Assembly (NCBI RefSeq): GCF_013375155.1
Contig: NZ_JABXOF010000001.1
Coordinates: 620,001 to 684,000, forward strand
Direction: 5' to 3'
DNA length: 64,000 nt
From: Serratia ureilytica
GTDB taxonomy: Bacteria > Pseudomonadota > Gammaproteobacteria > Enterobacterales > Enterobacteriaceae
Shown here: piece after piece, positions 27,591 to 38,479 of the stretch
How the letters are laid out: each line of letters opens with the position of its first letter
Numbering within the stretch: position 1 is the first letter of the stretch
Made by a program: the position numbers and the translations under genes
Notes under the pieces: model-generated
Told to the model about the DNA's origin: nothing
Databases searched by the model: none
The model's input: the letters and a program-made list of their open reading frames with translations, nothing else

Positions 27591-28637
27591 TCAGCCTTTC
27601 AGCGACCAGTTCAGGGTTTCGCCGGCCAGGAATGGGATCACGGATTCATTGCCCAGGGCGATCTCTTCCGGCTGGGTGGTCGGCACGCGCTGCAGTTCGA
27701 TGAAATCTTCGTTGATCGGCAGGCCATAGAAGCGTGGGCCGTTGAGCGAGCAGAAGGCCTCGAAGTGCTCCAGCGCGCCGAGCTGTTCGAAGACGGCAGC
27801 GTAAGCCGGGATCGCATTCGGCGCATTGAAGCAGCCGGCGCAGCCGCAGCTGGACTCTTTGCGATGCTTGAGGTGCGGCGCCGAGTCGGTGCCGAGGAAG
27901 AAACGGTCCGAGCCGCTGGCCACCGCCTGACGCAGCGCTTCCTGATGGACGTTGCGCTTGAGGATCGGCAGGCAGAACAGGTGTGGGCGAATGCCGCCGA
28001 CCAGCATGTGGTTGCGGTTGAACATCAGGTGCTGCGGGGTGATGGTGGCGCCGAGGAAACGGTTGCCTGCCTGCACGTACTGCGCCGCTTCTTTGGTGGT
28101 GATGTGTTCGAAGACGATTTTCAGTTCCGGGAAGTGACGGCGGATAGGCTCCATCACCTGTTCGATAAAGCGCGCCTCGCGGTCGAAAATATCGACGGCA
28201 GGATCGGTCACTTCACCGTGGATCAGCAGCGGCATGCCGATTTTTTGCATTTGCTCGAACAGCGGGTAAATGCCGGTCACGTCGCTGACGCCGTGGCTGG
28301 AGTTGGTGGTGGCGTTGGCCGGATACAGCTTGGCGGCGGTAAACACCCCTTGCTCGAAACCGCTGACCAGTTCACTGGCCGCCAGAGAGTTGGTCAGGTA
28401 ACAGGTCATCAGCGGAGTGAAGTTGTGACCCTGCGGCACCGCCGCCAGAATCCGATCGCGGTAGGCGCGCGCGGCGGCCACGGTAGTCACGGGCGGAACC
28501 AGGTTCGGCATCACGATCGCCCGGCCAAATACCTGGCTGGTATAGGGCACCACCGTTTTCAGCATCTCATCGTCACGCAGGTGGATATGCCAGTCGTCTG
28601 GGCGGCGGATTTTCAGAACTTGAGGTTGTGCGGTCAT
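27591..28637 (-). CDS. pyrC: Dihydroorotase PyrC
   Basis: A 348-residue zinc amidohydrolase closing carbamoyl-aspartate to dihydroorotate in pyrimidine synthesis (E. coli PyrC, 348). Metal ligands are visible: His17 and His19 in DDWHIHLRD, the carboxylated Lys in AAKLYP, His in LLIHGEV and EHITTKEAA, and the catalytic Asp in LGTDSAPH. The substrate loop region [12 protein letters not shown] is intact. In E. coli, pyrC expression is set by pyrimidine-dependent start-site switching and a leader hairpin. I could not confirm such a hairpin here. The neighbour on the far side is rne, not the E. coli grxB/mdtH region. Confidence 0.95.
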   Translation of the reverse strand: MTAQPQVLKIRRPDDWHIHLRDDEMLKTVVPYTSQVFGRAIVMPNLVPPVTTVAAARAYRDRILAAVPQGHNFTPLMTCYLTNSLAASELVSGFEQGVFTAAKLYPANATTNSSHGVSDVTGIYPLFEQMQKIGMPLLIHGEVTDPAVDIFDREARFIEQVMEPIRRHFPELKIVFEHITTKEAAQYVQAGNRFLGATITPQHLMFNRNHMLVGGIRPHLFCLPILKRNVHQEALRQAVASGSDRFFLGTDSAPHLKHRKESSCGCAGCFNAPNAIPAYAAVFEQLGALEHFEAFCSLNGPRFYGLPINEDFIELQRVPTTQPEEIALGNESVIPFLAGETLNWSLKG

Positions 28638-28850
28638 CTAGCTAGGCTCCGGCGGTCAAATACGTCTAATGAAAAGCGAATAATGGGTTTATTCACGCCG
28701 GGGTGTAAGGATAAGCGGAAAGTGCCGCAGATGCATCTGTTTGTTGGCGACAAGTTGAAATCAACGGCGCAGCAGGCGCATAGTGACAATGATTTCAACG
28801 ATGCCGACGCCAATACCGTCGACTTTCATCAAGTGGAAAGGGAGAAAACA

Positions 28851-29138
28851 ATGGAAGTACGCGTTATCGCCACCCTGCAAGCGAAAGCGGGATTTGAGGC
28901 CGCAGTCAGTGAAGCGGTGCACGACATTCTCGAGCCGAGCCGCCAGGAGCTGGGCAACCTGCAATATGATTTGCATCGCGATCTGGAAAAACCGGGCACC
29001 TTCGTGTTCTTTGAGCGTTGGGCCAGCAGCGAAGCGCTGGATAAGCATAATGAGACGGCGCATTTTCAGCAGTTCGTCAGTCGACTTGACGGCAAGTTAG
29101 ATGTTCTGGACATCAAAAAACTGAAAAAGATCGCCTGA
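28851..29138 (+). CDS. Antibiotic biosynthesis monooxygenase-like protein (YgiN type)
   Basis: A 95-residue dimeric alpha-beta barrel protein of the ABM/YgiN group. ATG at 28851 has an AAGGGAGA ribosome binding site. The upstream open frame is only chance. Conserved pattern: MEVRVIATLQAKAGFEAAVSEAVHDILEPSRQELGNLQYDLHRDLEKPGTFVFFERWASSEALDKHNETAHFQQF. The second half holds the FxExWxSxxALxxHxxxxHF signature. E. coli YgiN oxidises quinols, but the substrate here is unknown. It lies between pyrC and rne, with its own promoter and a shared terminator at 29155-29182. Confidence 0.85.
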   Translation: MEVRVIATLQAKAGFEAAVSEAVHDILEPSRQELGNLQYDLHRDLEKPGTFVFFERWASSEALDKHNETAHFQQFVSRLDGKLDVLDIKKLKKIA

Positions 29139-29154
29139 GCTTTTTGCAGGCAAG

Positions 29155-29182
29155 AAAAAACCCGCCGTCGGCGGGTTTTTTT
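29155..29182. terminator. Bidirectional terminator between the ABM gene and rne
   Basis: A symmetrical stem of six A plus CCCGCC pairing with GGCGGG plus a T-run, 3-base loop, between two convergent genes. It provides a T-run for both directions. Confidence 0.88.
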
Positions 29183-29198
29183 AGGTGTGCAGATTAAC

Positions 29199-32100
29199 TT
29201 ATTCGTTAACCGGCTGCGGCTTGGTGGCCGGCGCGGTGGCCTGGCTCACTGCCGAGTGACCACCGGCTGAACCTTTGCCTTCAAAGTTGAAGGAAGGGCG
29301 CTGCCAGTCGCTGTGCTTGCGTTCTTCCGGCACATAGGCCGGCGCAGGCGCTTTGGTCATCGGTGCAGTGGCGATGTGTTTGTACAGCGCGTCCTGCACG
29401 GCTTTCACCGGTGCCGGCTGCTGAGCAACCGCAGGCGCAGTTTCGGCGGCCGTTGGTTCCGGCGCTTTTTCTACCGGAGCGGCTGCCGCTGCAGGTGCGG
29501 CTTCTACCACTGGCGCTTCTTCCGTAGGTGCGGCTTCTACCGGTGCAGTTTCGACCACAGGCTCGTCTTCCGCTGGCTTAGCTTCAACCACTGGCTCTGC
29601 CGCAACGGTTTCAGCTACCGGCTCAACTTCCACTGCAGGGGCAGTCTCTTCCGCTTTCGGTTCTTCAACCGCAACCGTTGCCGGGGCGGTTTCCACCGGC
29701 GCCGGAGTTTCCTCGGCCGGGGTGGCAACAACCGGCGCTACGACTGCCGCTTCTTCCGTTACGGTGACGGCGGCAGTTTCAACGGCGGCTTCTGGTGCCG
29801 GTTCGTTGACGCTGGCCGCGGCCTGAGTTTCTTCCACGGCAACGCTGTGCTGTTCAACCGCTGCGGCGACAACCGGCGCCTGCTCTACGGCTTCGGTTTG
29901 CACTTCGGCTTCTTCAACCTGAGCGACCGGGTAGCTTACCCAGACTTTGCCTGATGCCATTTCCGGAGAAGCGAACGCGCCCACCAACGGCATTGGGGAT
30001 TGCAGAGGGTAACGCTCGTCGCGGTAACGACGGCGACGCTGGCCGCTGACGCGCAGGTGACGCGGTGAACGACGGGAACGACGCGGCATGCCTTCGCCGT
30101 TGCCGCGGTTTTCGCCCTGGGCATCGTCTTCCGCCTGAGCGGCAACGGTTTCCGGTAGCAGCTTCACGCTGTCGTCGGCGGTTGGCTGCGCATCTTCGGC
30201 TTTCGCTACCGGCGCTTTCGGCGCCAACAGCTCTTCCGCTGCGCGCTGCAGCTCTTCTTCCGCGGACAGGATGCGCACTTTCTGCGTCAGAGGGCGGCGC
30301 TGACGGCGCTGCATGTTCTGCTGCTGGCGTTCTTCCTGCTCTTCGTCGGTGCTCTCGACCGCGTCAACGCTTTCCAGCGCTTTCACTTCCTGCTGAGCCT
30401 GGCGTTTCTCTTCCTGACGACGACGCTGGCGTTCAGCACGCTGTTCACGGCGCTGCTGCTGATCTTCGCGCGGCGCTTTAGCGCTTTCTTCCGAGGCAGT
30501 TTCCTCCGCTACCGGCGCGTTCTGCTGCTGGTTGCGGCGGTTACGGCGCTGTTCATCGCGGGATTCACGCGATTCACGGCCTTCACGGTTCTCACGCGGT
30601 TCACGGTTGTCGCGTTCGCGATTGTCACGGCCTTCACCGCGCTCTTTACGTTCGCCGCGTTCCGGACGATCGCCACGGTCGCTACGCTCACCGCGCTCTT
30701 TACGGCCGGTGCCTTGACGGCGCTGACCGCGACGATCCTGACGACGGTTTTCACCGTTGCCTTCCGCCTTCGGCGTTTCGGCCGGTTTGGCTTCTTCGAC
30801 GGCAGGTTGCTCTTCACCGGCGAACAGGCTCTTCAAACCACCGAACAGGCGGCCCAGGAAGCCCGGCTTGGCGGCGGCCGGCGCTGCGGCTTTAGCCTTG
30901 GCGGCTGCAGCGACAGGTTTGGCAACGGCGACGGGTTCTTCAGCCGGCGGCGGCACATCGGCGGACAGGGAGAAGGAAGCCAGGGCCGGTTGCTCCGGAC
31001 GCTTGCGTTCCATCGGCGCATCTTCCAGCGGACGCTCCATGTCTTCTTCGTGCAGTTTCGGCAGCAGGTAGCTGAGGGTAGATGTTTCCTCGCCCTTGCG
31101 TACGCGCAGCACCGAGTAGTGCGGGGTTTGCATTTCATCGTTCGGCACGATGACGGCTTTCACGCCACCCTGACGTTTTTCGATCGCGCTGACGGATTCA
31201 CGCTTTTCGTTCAGCAGGTACGAAGCGACCTGAACCGGTACGATAGCGTGAACTTCTTTGGTGTTTTCCTTCAGCGCTTCTTCTTCGATCAGGCGCAGGA
31301 TGGACAGCGCCAGCGATTCGTTGTCGCGGATGGTGCCGGTGCCGTTACAGCGTGGGCACACGTGGTGGCTGGATTCACCCAGCGACGGGCTGAGGCGCTG
31401 ACGCGACATTTCCAGCAGGCCGAAACGGGAGATGCGGCCGATTTGGATGCGCGCGCGGTCTTGACGCACGGCGTCGCGCAAGCGGTTTTCCACTTCGCGC
31501 TGGTGGCGCACCGGCGTCATGTCGATGAAGTCGATGACGATCAGGCCGCCGAGATCGCGCAGGCGCAGCTGGCGAGCGATTTCGTCCGCCGCTTCCAGGT
31601 TGGTGTTGAACGCCGTCTCTTCGATATCGCCGCCGCGGGTTGCGCGTGCGGAGTTGATGTCGATGGCGGTCAGCGCTTCGGTGCTGTCGATGACGATCGA
31701 GCCGCCGGACGGCAGGCGCACTTCGCGCTGGAAGGCGGATTCGATCTGCGATTCGATCTGATAGTGGCTGAACAGAGGAATTTCACCGCTGTACAGTTTG
31801 ATTTTGCTGCTGAAATCCGGGCGGCCCAGCGCGGCGATATGCTCTTTGGCCAGATCGAGAATTTTCGGGTTGTCGATCAGGATTTCGCCGATGTCCGGGC
31901 GCAGGTAATCGCGGAAGGCGCGCACGATAACGTTGCTTTCCTGGTGGATCAGGAACGGCGCAGGGCGGCCTTCGGCGGCTTTTTTAATCGCTTCCCAGTG
32001 CTTCAGGCGGAAGGAGAGATCCCACTGCAGCGCGTCGGCGGATTTGCCTACGCCCGCGGTGCGAACGATCAGGCCCATGCCGTCCGGCAGTTGCAGCGAA

Positions 32101-32567
32101 GAGAGCGCTTCTTTCAGCTCGGTGCGATCGTCACCCTCGATGCGGCGAGAAATACCGCCGGCGCGCGGGTTGTTCGGCATCAGCACCAGATAGCTGCCCG
32201 CCAGGCTGATGAAGGTGGTCAAGGCGGCGCCTTTGTTGCCACGTTCTTCTTTGTCTACCTGAACGATGACTTCCTGGCCTTCGCGCAGGACATCTTTGAT
32301 GTTCGGGCGGCCATGGGAAGAGTAATTGCTAGGAAAGTATTCGCGGGCGATTTCTTTAAGAGGGAGGAAACCATGTCGTTCTGCGCCGTAGTCCACGAAC
32401 GCTGCTTCAAGACTTGGTTCAATGCGGGTGATTTTGCCTTTGTAAATATTCGCTTTTTTCTGCTCATGACCCGGACTTTCGATATCCAAATCATACAGCC
32501 GCTGTCCATCTACGAGGGCAACACGCAACTCTTCCTGCTGAGTTGCGTTAATCAACATTCTTTTCAT
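29199..32567 (-). CDS. rne: Ribonuclease E
   Basis: The 1122-residue endoribonuclease E, the core of the RNA degradosome, tethered to the inner membrane. The catalytic half has an S1 domain (about 35-125: [23 protein letters not shown]), RNase H-like and DNase I-like regions with [18 protein letters not shown] and VIDFIDM, and the Zn-link CPRCNGTG, with Cys404 and Cys407 exactly as in E. coli. The C-terminal half is disordered: Arg-rich RNA-binding stretch (about 600-700, many RE/RD repeats), a second basic patch ([21 protein letters not shown]) and a long Ala/Pro/Glu/Val-rich tail. It is slightly longer than E. coli RNase E (1061). It is autoregulated through its leader. Confidence 0.95.
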   Translation of the reverse strand: MKRMLINATQQEELRVALVDGQRLYDLDIESPGHEQKKANIYKGKITRIEPSLEAAFVDYGAERHGFLPLKEIAREYFPSNYSSHGRPNIKDVLREGQEVIVQVDKEERGNKGAALTTFISLAGSYLVLMPNNPRAGGISRRIEGDDRTELKEALSSLQLPDGMGLIVRTAGVGKSADALQWDLSFRLKHWEAIKKAAEGRPAPFLIHQESNVIVRAFRDYLRPDIGEILIDNPKILDLAKEHIAALGRPDFSSKIKLYSGEIPLFSHYQIESQIESAFQREVRLPSGGSIVIDSTEALTAIDINSARATRGGDIEETAFNTNLEAADEIARQLRLRDLGGLIVIDFIDMTPVRHQREVENRLRDAVRQDRARIQIGRISRFGLLEMSRQRLSPSLGESSHHVCPRCNGTGTIRDNESLALSILRLIEEEALKENTKEVHAIVPVQVASYLLNEKRESVSAIEKRQGGVKAVIVPNDEMQTPHYSVLRVRKGEETSTLSYLLPKLHEEDMERPLEDAPMERKRPEQPALASFSLSADVPPPAEEPVAVAKPVAAAAKAKAAAPAAAKPGFLGRLFGGLKSLFAGEEQPAVEEAKPAETPKAEGNGENRRQDRRGQRRQGTGRKERGERSDRGDRPERGERKERGEGRDNRERDNREPRENREGRESRESRDEQRRNRRNQQQNAPVAEETASEESAKAPREDQQQRREQRAERQRRRQEEKRQAQQEVKALESVDAVESTDEEQEERQQQNMQRRQRRPLTQKVRILSAEEELQRAAEELLAPKAPVAKAEDAQPTADDSVKLLPETVAAQAEDDAQGENRGNGEGMPRRSRRSPRHLRVSGQRRRRYRDERYPLQSPMPLVGAFASPEMASGKVWVSYPVAQVEEAEVQTEAVEQAPVVAAAVEQHSVAVEETQAAASVNEPAPEAAVETAAVTVTEEAAVVAPVVATPAEETPAPVETAPATVAVEEPKAEETAPAVEVEPVAETVAAEPVVEAKPAEDEPVVETAPVEAAPTEEAPVVEAAPAAAAAPVEKAPEPTAAETAPAVAQQPAPVKAVQDALYKHIATAPMTKAPAPAYVPEERKHSDWQRPSFNFEGKGSAGGHSAVSQATAPATKPQPVNE

Positions 32568-32950
32568 CTTAACTTACTCGTTATTTTTACATTATCGACA
32601 AAGCTGCGGGCAAAATAACCTCATGGCCGGAGTTAAACCGAAAGCCCCGTGTCTTCTCGCAAAGCCGTCAACCTCACGGTTGTCGCCTGCATAGGGGCGC
32701 ATTATCTCGGTAAGCCTGCTTTTCTTTGTGAAAGACAGCACTTTTACTAGGGGAATAGCCTCTGATTTACGTCGACAGATCTGATTCCATTTGCCGGCCA
32801 AGCTGCAACCCGCAGCCCGCTAATTGTTTGATTTCGCATTACGTCTTACGCCATTGCTGCGTTTTTGCGCGATCAGACAAATTTTATAATTCCACCGTTT
32901 TCCCTGTTTAACGAGAATCAACGCGGAAAGTGACTGCATTATTCCACTGC
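32568..32950 (-). promoter_or_regulatory. rne leader/promoter region
   Basis: About 550 bases separate the divergent rne and rluC starts, with no ORF worth calling. In E. coli rne has a leader of about 360 nt whose stem-loops are bound by RNase E for autoregulation. Here the reverse strand holds a small stem CAACC-GTGA-GGTTG (around 32672-32684) with extendable flanks, compatible with one of those hairpins. The exact transcription start and the boundaries are inferred. Confidence 0.45.
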
Positions 32951-33119
32951 TGATGCCGTTATAGCAAGGTGACTTTTCCTTAACTGCGGAAGAAATCGCA
33001 AACGTTCAAATCGGCTTGCTGCCTTATTGTCCGCTGGGGTTTCGCCCGCCGTCAGAGAGACAGTTAAGCACAGAAAAAGATGTGGCGCTATTCACGCGCT
33101 CTATTTAGAATCCCGCACC

Positions 33120-34079
33120 ATGAAAACGAACAATCCAGCAGTACAATTCATCACGATTTCCGACGACGAAGCCGGTCAGAGAATCGACAACTTTCTGCTC
33201 GCTCGCCTGAAAGGCGTGCCGAAGAGCATGATTTATCGCATCGTGCGCAAAGGCGAGGTGCGGGTTAATAAAGGGCGCATCAAGGTCGAATACAAATTGG
33301 CGGCCGGCGACGTGGTGCGCGTGCCGCCGGTGCGCGTGGCCGAGCGCGAAGAGGCGCCGGTGTCGGCGAAGCTGGATAAGGTGGCGGCGCTGGCCGACTG
33401 CATTCTGTATGAAGATGACCACCTGCTGATCCTCAACAAGCCTTCCGGCACCGCGGTGCACGGCGGCAGCGGCCTGAGCTTCGGCGTGATTGAAGGGCTG
33501 CGGGCGCTGCGCCCTGAGGCCCGTTTCCTGGAGCTGGTGCATCGGCTCGATCGCGATACCTCCGGCGTGCTGTTGGTTGCCAAGAAGCGTTCCGCGCTGC
33601 GTTCGCTGCATGAGCAACTGCGGCTGAAGGGCATGCAGAAGGATTATCTGGCGCTGGTGCGCGGCCAGTGGCAGTCCCACTGCAAGGTCGTACAGGCGCC
33701 GCTGCTGAAAAACATTCTGCAAAGCGGCGAACGTATCGTGCGCGTCAACAGCGAAGGCAAGCCTTCGGAAACCCGCTTTAAGGTGGAGGAGCGTTACGAA
33801 TTTGCCACCCTGGTGAAGGCCAGCCCAATCACCGGGCGTACCCACCAGATCCGCGTGCACACCCTGCATGCCGGGCATCCGATCGCCTTTGACGATCGCT
33901 ATGGCGACCGCGAGTTCGATCGTCAACTGGCGGGTACCGGCCTGAAGCGTCTGTTCCTGCACGCTGCGGCGCTGCGCTTCGAGCATCCGGCCACCGGCGA
34001 AACGATGCGTATCGAAGCGCCGATGGACGAAGAACTGCGTCATTGCCTGCAAGTGCTGCGCCGGCAGGCCGCCAAATAA
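33120..34079 (+). CDS. rluC: 23S rRNA pseudouridine(955/2504/2580) synthase RluC
   Basis: A 319-residue RNA-modifying enzyme of the same length as E. coli RluC. The start ATG at 33120 gives [26 protein letters not shown]. In-frame upstream codons are not conserved. The N-terminal S4 RNA-binding domain (about 18-80: [25 protein letters not shown]) precedes the RluA-type catalytic domain. The catalytic Asp is in [16 protein letters not shown] (about residue 144), followed by GRTHQIRVH and FDDRYGD. No strong ribosome binding site is seen. It is divergent from rne, as in E. coli. Confidence 0.95.
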   Translation: MKTNNPAVQFITISDDEAGQRIDNFLLARLKGVPKSMIYRIVRKGEVRVNKGRIKVEYKLAAGDVVRVPPVRVAEREEAPVSAKLDKVAALADCILYEDDHLLILNKPSGTAVHGGSGLSFGVIEGLRALRPEARFLELVHRLDRDTSGVLLVAKKRSALRSLHEQLRLKGMQKDYLALVRGQWQSHCKVVQAPLLKNILQSGERIVRVNSEGKPSETRFKVEERYEFATLVKASPITGRTHQIRVHTLHAGHPIAFDDRYGDREFDRQLAGTGLKRLFLHAAALRFEHPATGETMRIEAPMDEELRHCLQVLRRQAAK

Positions 34080-34085
34080 TCCGCG

Positions 34086-34667
34086 TCACACCAGCGGGTT
34101 GATGCCTTCAGCCCGCAACATCTCCAACAGCGCGATCAACGGCAGGCCGATCAGGGCGTTCGGATCCCGGCCTTCCAGCCTGTCGAACAACGCGATCCCC
34201 AACCCCTCGCTCTTGAAACTGCCCGCGCAGTTCAGCGGTTGCTCCAGACGCACATAGGCGGCGATCTCCGCTTCGCTCAGCGCGCGAAAATGCACGTGGA
34301 AAGGCTCGCACAGGGCCTGCAGCTGCTTGCTGCGGCCGTTGTACAGCGCCAGGCCAGTATAGAAGGTCACGGCCTGGCCGCTGGCCTGGCGCAGCTGTGC
34401 CCGTGCGTTCTCCTCGGTATGGGGCTTGCCGGTGATGCTGCCATCTATCACGCAGACCTGATCGGAACCGATGATCAGATGCTCGGGATAGGCGAGGGCC
34501 AGTGCCTGAGCCTTCGCCGCCGCCAGGCGCAGCACCAGCGCTTCGGCGCTTTCGCCGGGCAATGGGGTTTCATCCACCTCCGGCGCGGCGCAGTCGAACG
34601 GCAGCTGCAGCTTCTCCAGCAGCATTTTTCGATAGGGGGAGGTGGAGGCTAAAAGCAATCTCTGCAT
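34086..34667 (-). CDS. yceF: Maf-like nucleotide pyrophosphatase YceF (m7GTP-specific)
   Basis: A 193-residue Maf family house-cleaning enzyme. The start at 34667 gives [24 protein letters not shown], matching the E. coli start. An in-frame ATG 13 codons upstream is not needed. Signature residues are [10 protein letters not shown] (residues 9-18), the Asp/Gln pair [10 protein letters not shown], and [10 protein letters not shown]. coli YceF hydrolyses m7GTP. Removal of non-canonical nucleotides is the expected role. The gene is reverse strand, its end 6 bases from the rluC stop. In E. coli the small RNA SraB is encoded between yceF and yceD. I could not verify an equivalent in 34668-34808. 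Confidence 0.92.
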   Translation of the reverse strand: MQRLLLASTSPYRKMLLEKLQLPFDCAAPEVDETPLPGESAEALVLRLAAAKAQALALAYPEHLIIGSDQVCVIDGSITGKPHTEENARAQLRQASGQAVTFYTGLALYNGRSKQLQALCEPFHVHFRALSEAEIAAYVRLEQPLNCAGSFKSEGLGIALFDRLEGRDPNALIGLPLIALLEMLRAEGINPLV

Positions 34668-34770
34668 AATTTTTTTCGCAAACCGTAGCGTAAATGGGTA
34701 CGGCATTTTAAACTGTCGGCCGCTGTGGAAGCGAATATTGGTGAAAGGAGCCGTTTTACGGCCTTTTTCT

Positions 34771-34799
34771 TTGACTCTATGTCGTTACAAAGTTAATAT
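34771..34799 (+). promoter_or_regulatory. Sigma-70 promoter of yceD-rpmF-plsX-fab
   Basis: TTGACT (34771-34776) and TAATAT (34794-34799) with the ideal 17-base spacer. The -10 ends only 9 bases before the yceD ATG (34809). Transcription would start within a few bases of the start codon, leaving little or no 5' leader. Confidence 0.75.
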
Positions 34800-34808
34800 G
34801 CGCGCCCT

Positions 34809-35330
34809 ATGCAAAAGGTAAAATTACCCTTGACCATTGATGCGGTACGTACCGCTCAGAAACGCCTGGACTATGCTGGTGTCTACGCGCCTGAGCAGGT
34901 TACTCGTGTTGCCGACTCCGTGGTCAGTGTGGACAGTGATGTTGAGGTGTCGTTGTCGTTTAATATCGACAATCAACGCCTCGCGGTGATAACAGGGCAT
35001 GCGGACGTCACGGTAACGTTGATGTGCCAACGCTGTGGAGTCCCGTTCGAACATCAGGTTCACACAACATATTGTTTTAGCCCGGTCGTCAATGATGAGC
35101 AGGCTGAGGCATTACCGGAAGCGTACGAACCGATCGAAGTTGACGAGTTTGGCGAAGTCGATCTGTTGGCAATGATTGAAGACGAAATTATTCTTTCACT
35201 GCCTGTCGTTCCGGTACATGAATCTGAACACTGTGAAGTGTCCGAAGCGGACATGGTATTTGGCCAACTGCCTCCCGAGGCGGAGAAACCGAATCCGTTT
35301 GCCGTATTAGCCAGTTTAAAGCGTAAGTAA
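34809..35330 (+). CDS. yceD: YceD (DUF177), 23S rRNA accumulation protein
   Basis: A 173-residue soluble protein close to E. coli Yce[27 protein letters not shown] start, [16 protein letters not shown]ys pair (near residues 78-81), [29 protein letters not shown] and a [10 protein letters not shown] end. The family is needed for normal 23S rRNA levels and sits directly before rpmF in most bacteria. Translation probably starts with almost no mRNA leader, because the promoter -10 is 9 bases upstream. The stop is 16 bases before rpmF, so both are in one transcript. Confidence 0.93.
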   Translation: MQKVKLPLTIDAVRTAQKRLDYAGVYAPEQVTRVADSVVSVDSDVEVSLSFNIDNQRLAVITGHADVTVTLMCQRCGVPFEHQVHTTYCFSPVVNDEQAEALPEAYEPIEVDEFGEVDLLAMIEDEIILSLPVVPVHESEHCEVSEADMVFGQLPPEAEKPNPFAVLASLKRK

Positions 35331-35346
35331 TTGAGGAGTAAGGTCC

Positions 35347-35514
35347 ATGGCCGTACAACAGAATAAACCAACCCGTTCCAAGCGTGGCATGCGTCGTTCT
35401 CACGATGCTCTGACCACGACTACTCTGTCTGTAGACAAAGTATCCGGTGAAACTCACCGTCGTCACCACATCACTGCCGACGGTTTCTACCGCGGTCGCA
35501 AGGTTATCGGCTAA
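35347..35514 (+). CDS. rpmF: Ribosomal protein L32
   Basis: A 55-residue basic protein of the 50S subunit: [22 protein letters not shown], then [21 protein letters not shown], ending in [13 protein letters not shown]. coli L32 has 57 residues. It is the C-minus form without the zinc-binding cysteines. TTGAGGAGTAAGGTCC in front of the ATG gives a strong ribosome binding site. It lies between yceD and plsX, the standard arrangement coupling ribosome and lipid synthesis. Confidence 0.96.
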   Translation: MAVQQNKPTRSKRGMRRSHDALTTTTLSVDKVSGETHRRHHITADGFYRGRKVIG

Positions 35515-35525
35515 GTAGCGATACC

Positions 35526-36560
35526 TTGACTCGTCTAACCCTGGCGTTAGATGCAATGGGCGGGGACTTCGGTCCCTGCGTCACAGTGCCTGCTTCGTTG
35601 CAGGCACTGGCCTCTAATTTACAGCTTCATCTCTTGCTGGTCGGTAATCCCGACGCCATCTCCCCTTTGCTTGCCCACGCCGATCCGGTTCTTCTGGAGC
35701 GTCTGCAAGTCGTGCCCGCCGAGTCTGTGATCGCCGGCGACGCCAAACCCTCACAAGCGATACGCGCCAGCCGCGGCACGTCGATGCGCATTGCGCTCGA
35801 ACAGCTCAGCAGCGGCAACGCGCAGGGCTGCGTCAGCGCCGGCAATACCGGCGCGCTGATGGGATTGGCGAAGCTGTTGGTCAAGCCGTTGGAGGGCATT
35901 GAGCGCCCGGCGCTGATGACGGTGATCCCGAACCAGCAGCGCAGCAAAACCGTGGTGCTGGATCTGGGCGCCAACGTCGAGTGCGACAGCACCATGCTGG
36001 TGCAGTTTGCCGTGATGGGCGCGGTGATGGCGGAAGAGGTGATCGGCATTGCGCAACCGCGGGTGGCGCTGCTGAATATCGGCGAAGAAGAGACCAAAGG
36101 CCTGGATAATATCCGCGAAGCGGCCGCTGTGCTAAAAAATACTCCGGCAATCAACTATATTGGTTACCTGGAAGGAAACGAACTGCTCACCGGCAAGACC
36201 GATGTGTTGGTCTGCGACGGCTTCGTGGGCAACGTCACGCTGAAAACCATGGAAGGGGTGGTCAGGGTGTTCTTATCGCTGCTGAAATCGTCCGGCGATG
36301 GAAACAAGCGAGCCTGGTGGCTGAAATTGTTGGGCCGTTGGTTGCAAAAACGGGTGGTCAAGCGGTTCGGCCACCTGAACCCCGACCAGTATAATGGCGC
36401 ATGTCTGTTAGGATTGCGCAGCACCGTAGTCAAGAGCCACGGCGCTGCGAACCCTCACGCGTTTGCAGTCGCAATCGAACAGGCTGTGCAGGCGGTGCAG
36501 CGGCAAGTCCCGGAAAGGATTGCTGCGCGCCTTGAGGCTGTATTACCTAAGAGTGACTGA
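35526..36560 (+). CDS. plsX: Phosphate acyltransferase PlsX
   Basis: A 344-residue soluble enzyme making acyl-phosphate from acyl-ACP for phospholipid synthesis. The start is TTG at 35526 ([17 protein letters not shown]), the same rare start as in E. coli. A weak ribosome binding site lies between it and the rpmF stop, 11 bases away. Conserved blocks are [53 protein letters not shown] and [19 protein letters not shown]. The C-terminus is about ten residues shorter than E. coli PlsX. fabH starts 6 bases after its stop. Confidence 0.93.
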   Translation: MTRLTLALDAMGGDFGPCVTVPASLQALASNLQLHLLLVGNPDAISPLLAHADPVLLERLQVVPAESVIAGDAKPSQAIRASRGTSMRIALEQLSSGNAQGCVSAGNTGALMGLAKLLVKPLEGIERPALMTVIPNQQRSKTVVLDLGANVECDSTMLVQFAVMGAVMAEEVIGIAQPRVALLNIGEEETKGLDNIREAAAVLKNTPAINYIGYLEGNELLTGKTDVLVCDGFVGNVTLKTMEGVVRVFLSLLKSSGDGNKRAWWLKLLGRWLQKRVVKRFGHLNPDQYNGACLLGLRSTVVKSHGAANPHAFAVAIEQAVQAVQRQVPERIAARLEAVLPKSD

Positions 36561-36566
36561 TCGTAC

Positions 36567-37520
36567 ATGTATACAAAGATTCTCGGTACGGGGAGTTATT
36601 TGCCCGTACAAGTGCGCACCAATGCTGATTTGGAAAAAATGGTGGATACCTCTGACGAGTGGATCGTCACGCGTACCGGTATTCGCGAACGTCGCATCGC
36701 CGCTGCGGATGAAACCGTCGCGACGATGAGCTTCCAGGCCGCTGAGAAAGCGCTGGAAATGGCAGGTGTGGCTAAAGAAGACATTGGGCTTATCGTCGTG
36801 GCGACCACCACGACGACTCACGCGTTCCCGAGTGCGGCGTGCCTGGTGCAGCAAATGTTGGGCATCAAAGACTGCGCGGCGTTCGACCTGGCTGCGGCCT
36901 GCGCCGGCTTTACTTATGCGCTCAGCGTGGCCGATCAGTACGTGAAAAACGGCGCGGTCAAACATGCGCTGGTTATCGGCGCGGACGTCTTGTCGCGCAC
37001 GCTGGATCCTGAAGATCGCGGCACCATCATTCTGTTTGGTGATGGCGCAGGGGCGGTGGTGCTGGGGGCTTCTGAAGAGCAGGGCATTCTGTCTACCCAC
37101 CTGCATGCCGACGGCAGCTACGGCAGCCTGCTGACGCTGCCTTACAAGGATCGTCAGAATCAAGACAAGCCGGCCTATGTCACCATGGCGGGCAATGAAG
37201 TCTTCAAGGTTGCGGTCACCGAACTGGCGCGCATCGTCGATGAGACGTTGCAGGCCAACAACATGGACCGCAGCGAGCTGGATTGGCTGGTGCCGCACCA
37301 GGCCAACCTGCGCATCATCAGCGCAACGGCGAAAAAACTGGGCATGGGGATGGACAAAGTGGTGGTGACGCTCGATCGTCACGGCAACACCTCTGCCGCC
37401 TCGGTGCCTTCCGCACTGGACGAAGCCGTGCGAGACGGGCGAATTCAGCGTGGCCAGCTGGTGCTGCTGGAAGCCTTCGGCGGCGGCTTTACCTGGGGCT
37501 CGGCGCTGGTTCGTTTCTGA
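36567..37520 (+). CDS. fabH: 3-oxoacyl-ACP synthase III (FabH)
   Basis: The 317-residue KAS III condenses acetyl-CoA with malonyl-ACP to start fatty-acid synthesis. It has the same length as E. coli FabH, with catalytic Cys112 in [12 protein letters not shown], His in VPHQANLRI and Asn in [12 protein letters not shown]. It is part of the plsX-fabH-fabD-fabG run. The spacing is 6 bases from plsX and 18 bases to fabD. Confidence 0.96.
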   Translation: MYTKILGTGSYLPVQVRTNADLEKMVDTSDEWIVTRTGIRERRIAAADETVATMSFQAAEKALEMAGVAKEDIGLIVVATTTTTHAFPSAACLVQQMLGIKDCAAFDLAAACAGFTYALSVADQYVKNGAVKHALVIGADVLSRTLDPEDRGTIILFGDGAGAVVLGASEEQGILSTHLHADGSYGSLLTLPYKDRQNQDKPAYVTMAGNEVFKVAVTELARIVDETLQANNMDRSELDWLVPHQANLRIISATAKKLGMGMDKVVVTLDRHGNTSAASVPSALDEAVRDGRIQRGQLVLLEAFGGGFTWGSALVRF

Positions 37521-37538
37521 TTTGAACAGGAATAAAAA

Positions 37539-38468
37539 ATGACGCAATTTGCTTTTGTTTTCCCGGGCCAGGGGTCACAGGCCGTTGGCATGCTGGCCGA
37601 ATTGGCCGCACAGTTCCCGATCGTCGAAGAGACTTTCGGCGAGGCCTCTTCCGCGCTGGGTTACGATCTGTGGCAGCTGGTGCAGCAAGGCCCGGCGGAA
37701 GAGCTGAACAAGACCTGGCAGACCCAACCGGCTCTGCTGGCGGCTTCCGTGGCGATTTTCCGCGTGTGGCAGCAGCAGGGCGGTAAAGCGCCCGCATTGA
37801 TGGCTGGCCACAGCCTGGGCGAATACTCGGCGCTGGTCTGCGCCGGCGTGCTGGACTTCAAGGCGGCGATCCGCCTGGTCGAGCTGCGCGGCAAGCTGAT
37901 GCAGGAAGCGGTGCCGGAAGGCACCGGCGCTATGTACGCCATCATCGGCCTGGACAACGACGCGATCGCCAAGGCGTGCGAAGAGTCCGCGCAGGGACAG
38001 GTGGTTTCTCCGGTCAACTTCAACTCGCCGGGCCAGGTGGTTATCGCCGGCAATAAAGAAGCGGTGGAACGTGCAGGCGCCGCCTGTAAAGCGGCGGGCG
38101 CCAAACGTGCACTGCCGCTACCGGTGAGCGTGCCTTCGCACTGCGCGCTGATGAAACCGGCCGCCGACAAGTTGGCCGTGGCGCTGAAGGACATCACCTT
38201 TAACGCGCCGCAGGTGCCGGTGGTGAACAACGTCGACGTACGCACCGAAAACGATCCTGAAGCGATCCGCAGTGCGCTGGTGCGTCAGCTGTACAGCCCG
38301 GTGCGTTGGACCGAGAGCGTAGAATTTATCGCAGCACAGGGAGTGACGTCGCTGCTGGAAGTGGGGCCGGGCAAAGTGCTGACCGGTCTCACTAAACGTA
38401 TTGTTGACACCCTGACGGCTGCGGCGGTGAACGACACCGCCAGCCTGTCGGCGGCGCTTGAACAATAA
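37539..38468 (+). CDS. fabD: Malonyl-CoA:ACP transacylase FabD
   Basis: A 309-residue enzyme loading malonyl groups onto ACP. Family marks are FVFPGQGSQ (residues 7-15), the nucleophile Ser92 in AGHSLGEYSAL, Arg in VELRGKLMQEAVP, and the catalytic His in VPSHCALMKPAADKL. It is the same length as in E. coli. An ATAAAAA-rich gap of 18 bases with AACAGGAAT separates it from fabH. The stop is 11 bases before the fabG start I use. Confidence 0.96.
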   Translation: MTQFAFVFPGQGSQAVGMLAELAAQFPIVEETFGEASSALGYDLWQLVQQGPAEELNKTWQTQPALLAASVAIFRVWQQQGGKAPALMAGHSLGEYSALVCAGVLDFKAAIRLVELRGKLMQEAVPEGTGAMYAIIGLDNDAIAKACEESAQGQVVSPVNFNSPGQVVIAGNKEAVERAGAACKAAGAKRALPLPVSVPSHCALMKPAADKLAVALKDITFNAPQVPVVNNVDVRTENDPEAIRSALVRQLYSPVRWTESVEFIAAQGVTSLLEVGPGKVLTGLTKRIVDTLTAAAVNDTASLSAALEQ

Positions 38469-38479
38469 AGAGGAAAATG

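Noticed and set aside
27273-28850. Upstream part of the long plus-strand frame that runs into the YgiN-like gene
   Set aside because: Antisense to pyrC and dinI. The real start with ribosome binding site is 28851.
30714-32618. 634-codon plus-strand ORF opposite rne
   Set aside because: An antisense shadow of the RNase E catalytic half. No start signal and low-complexity Phe/Arg/Ala composition.
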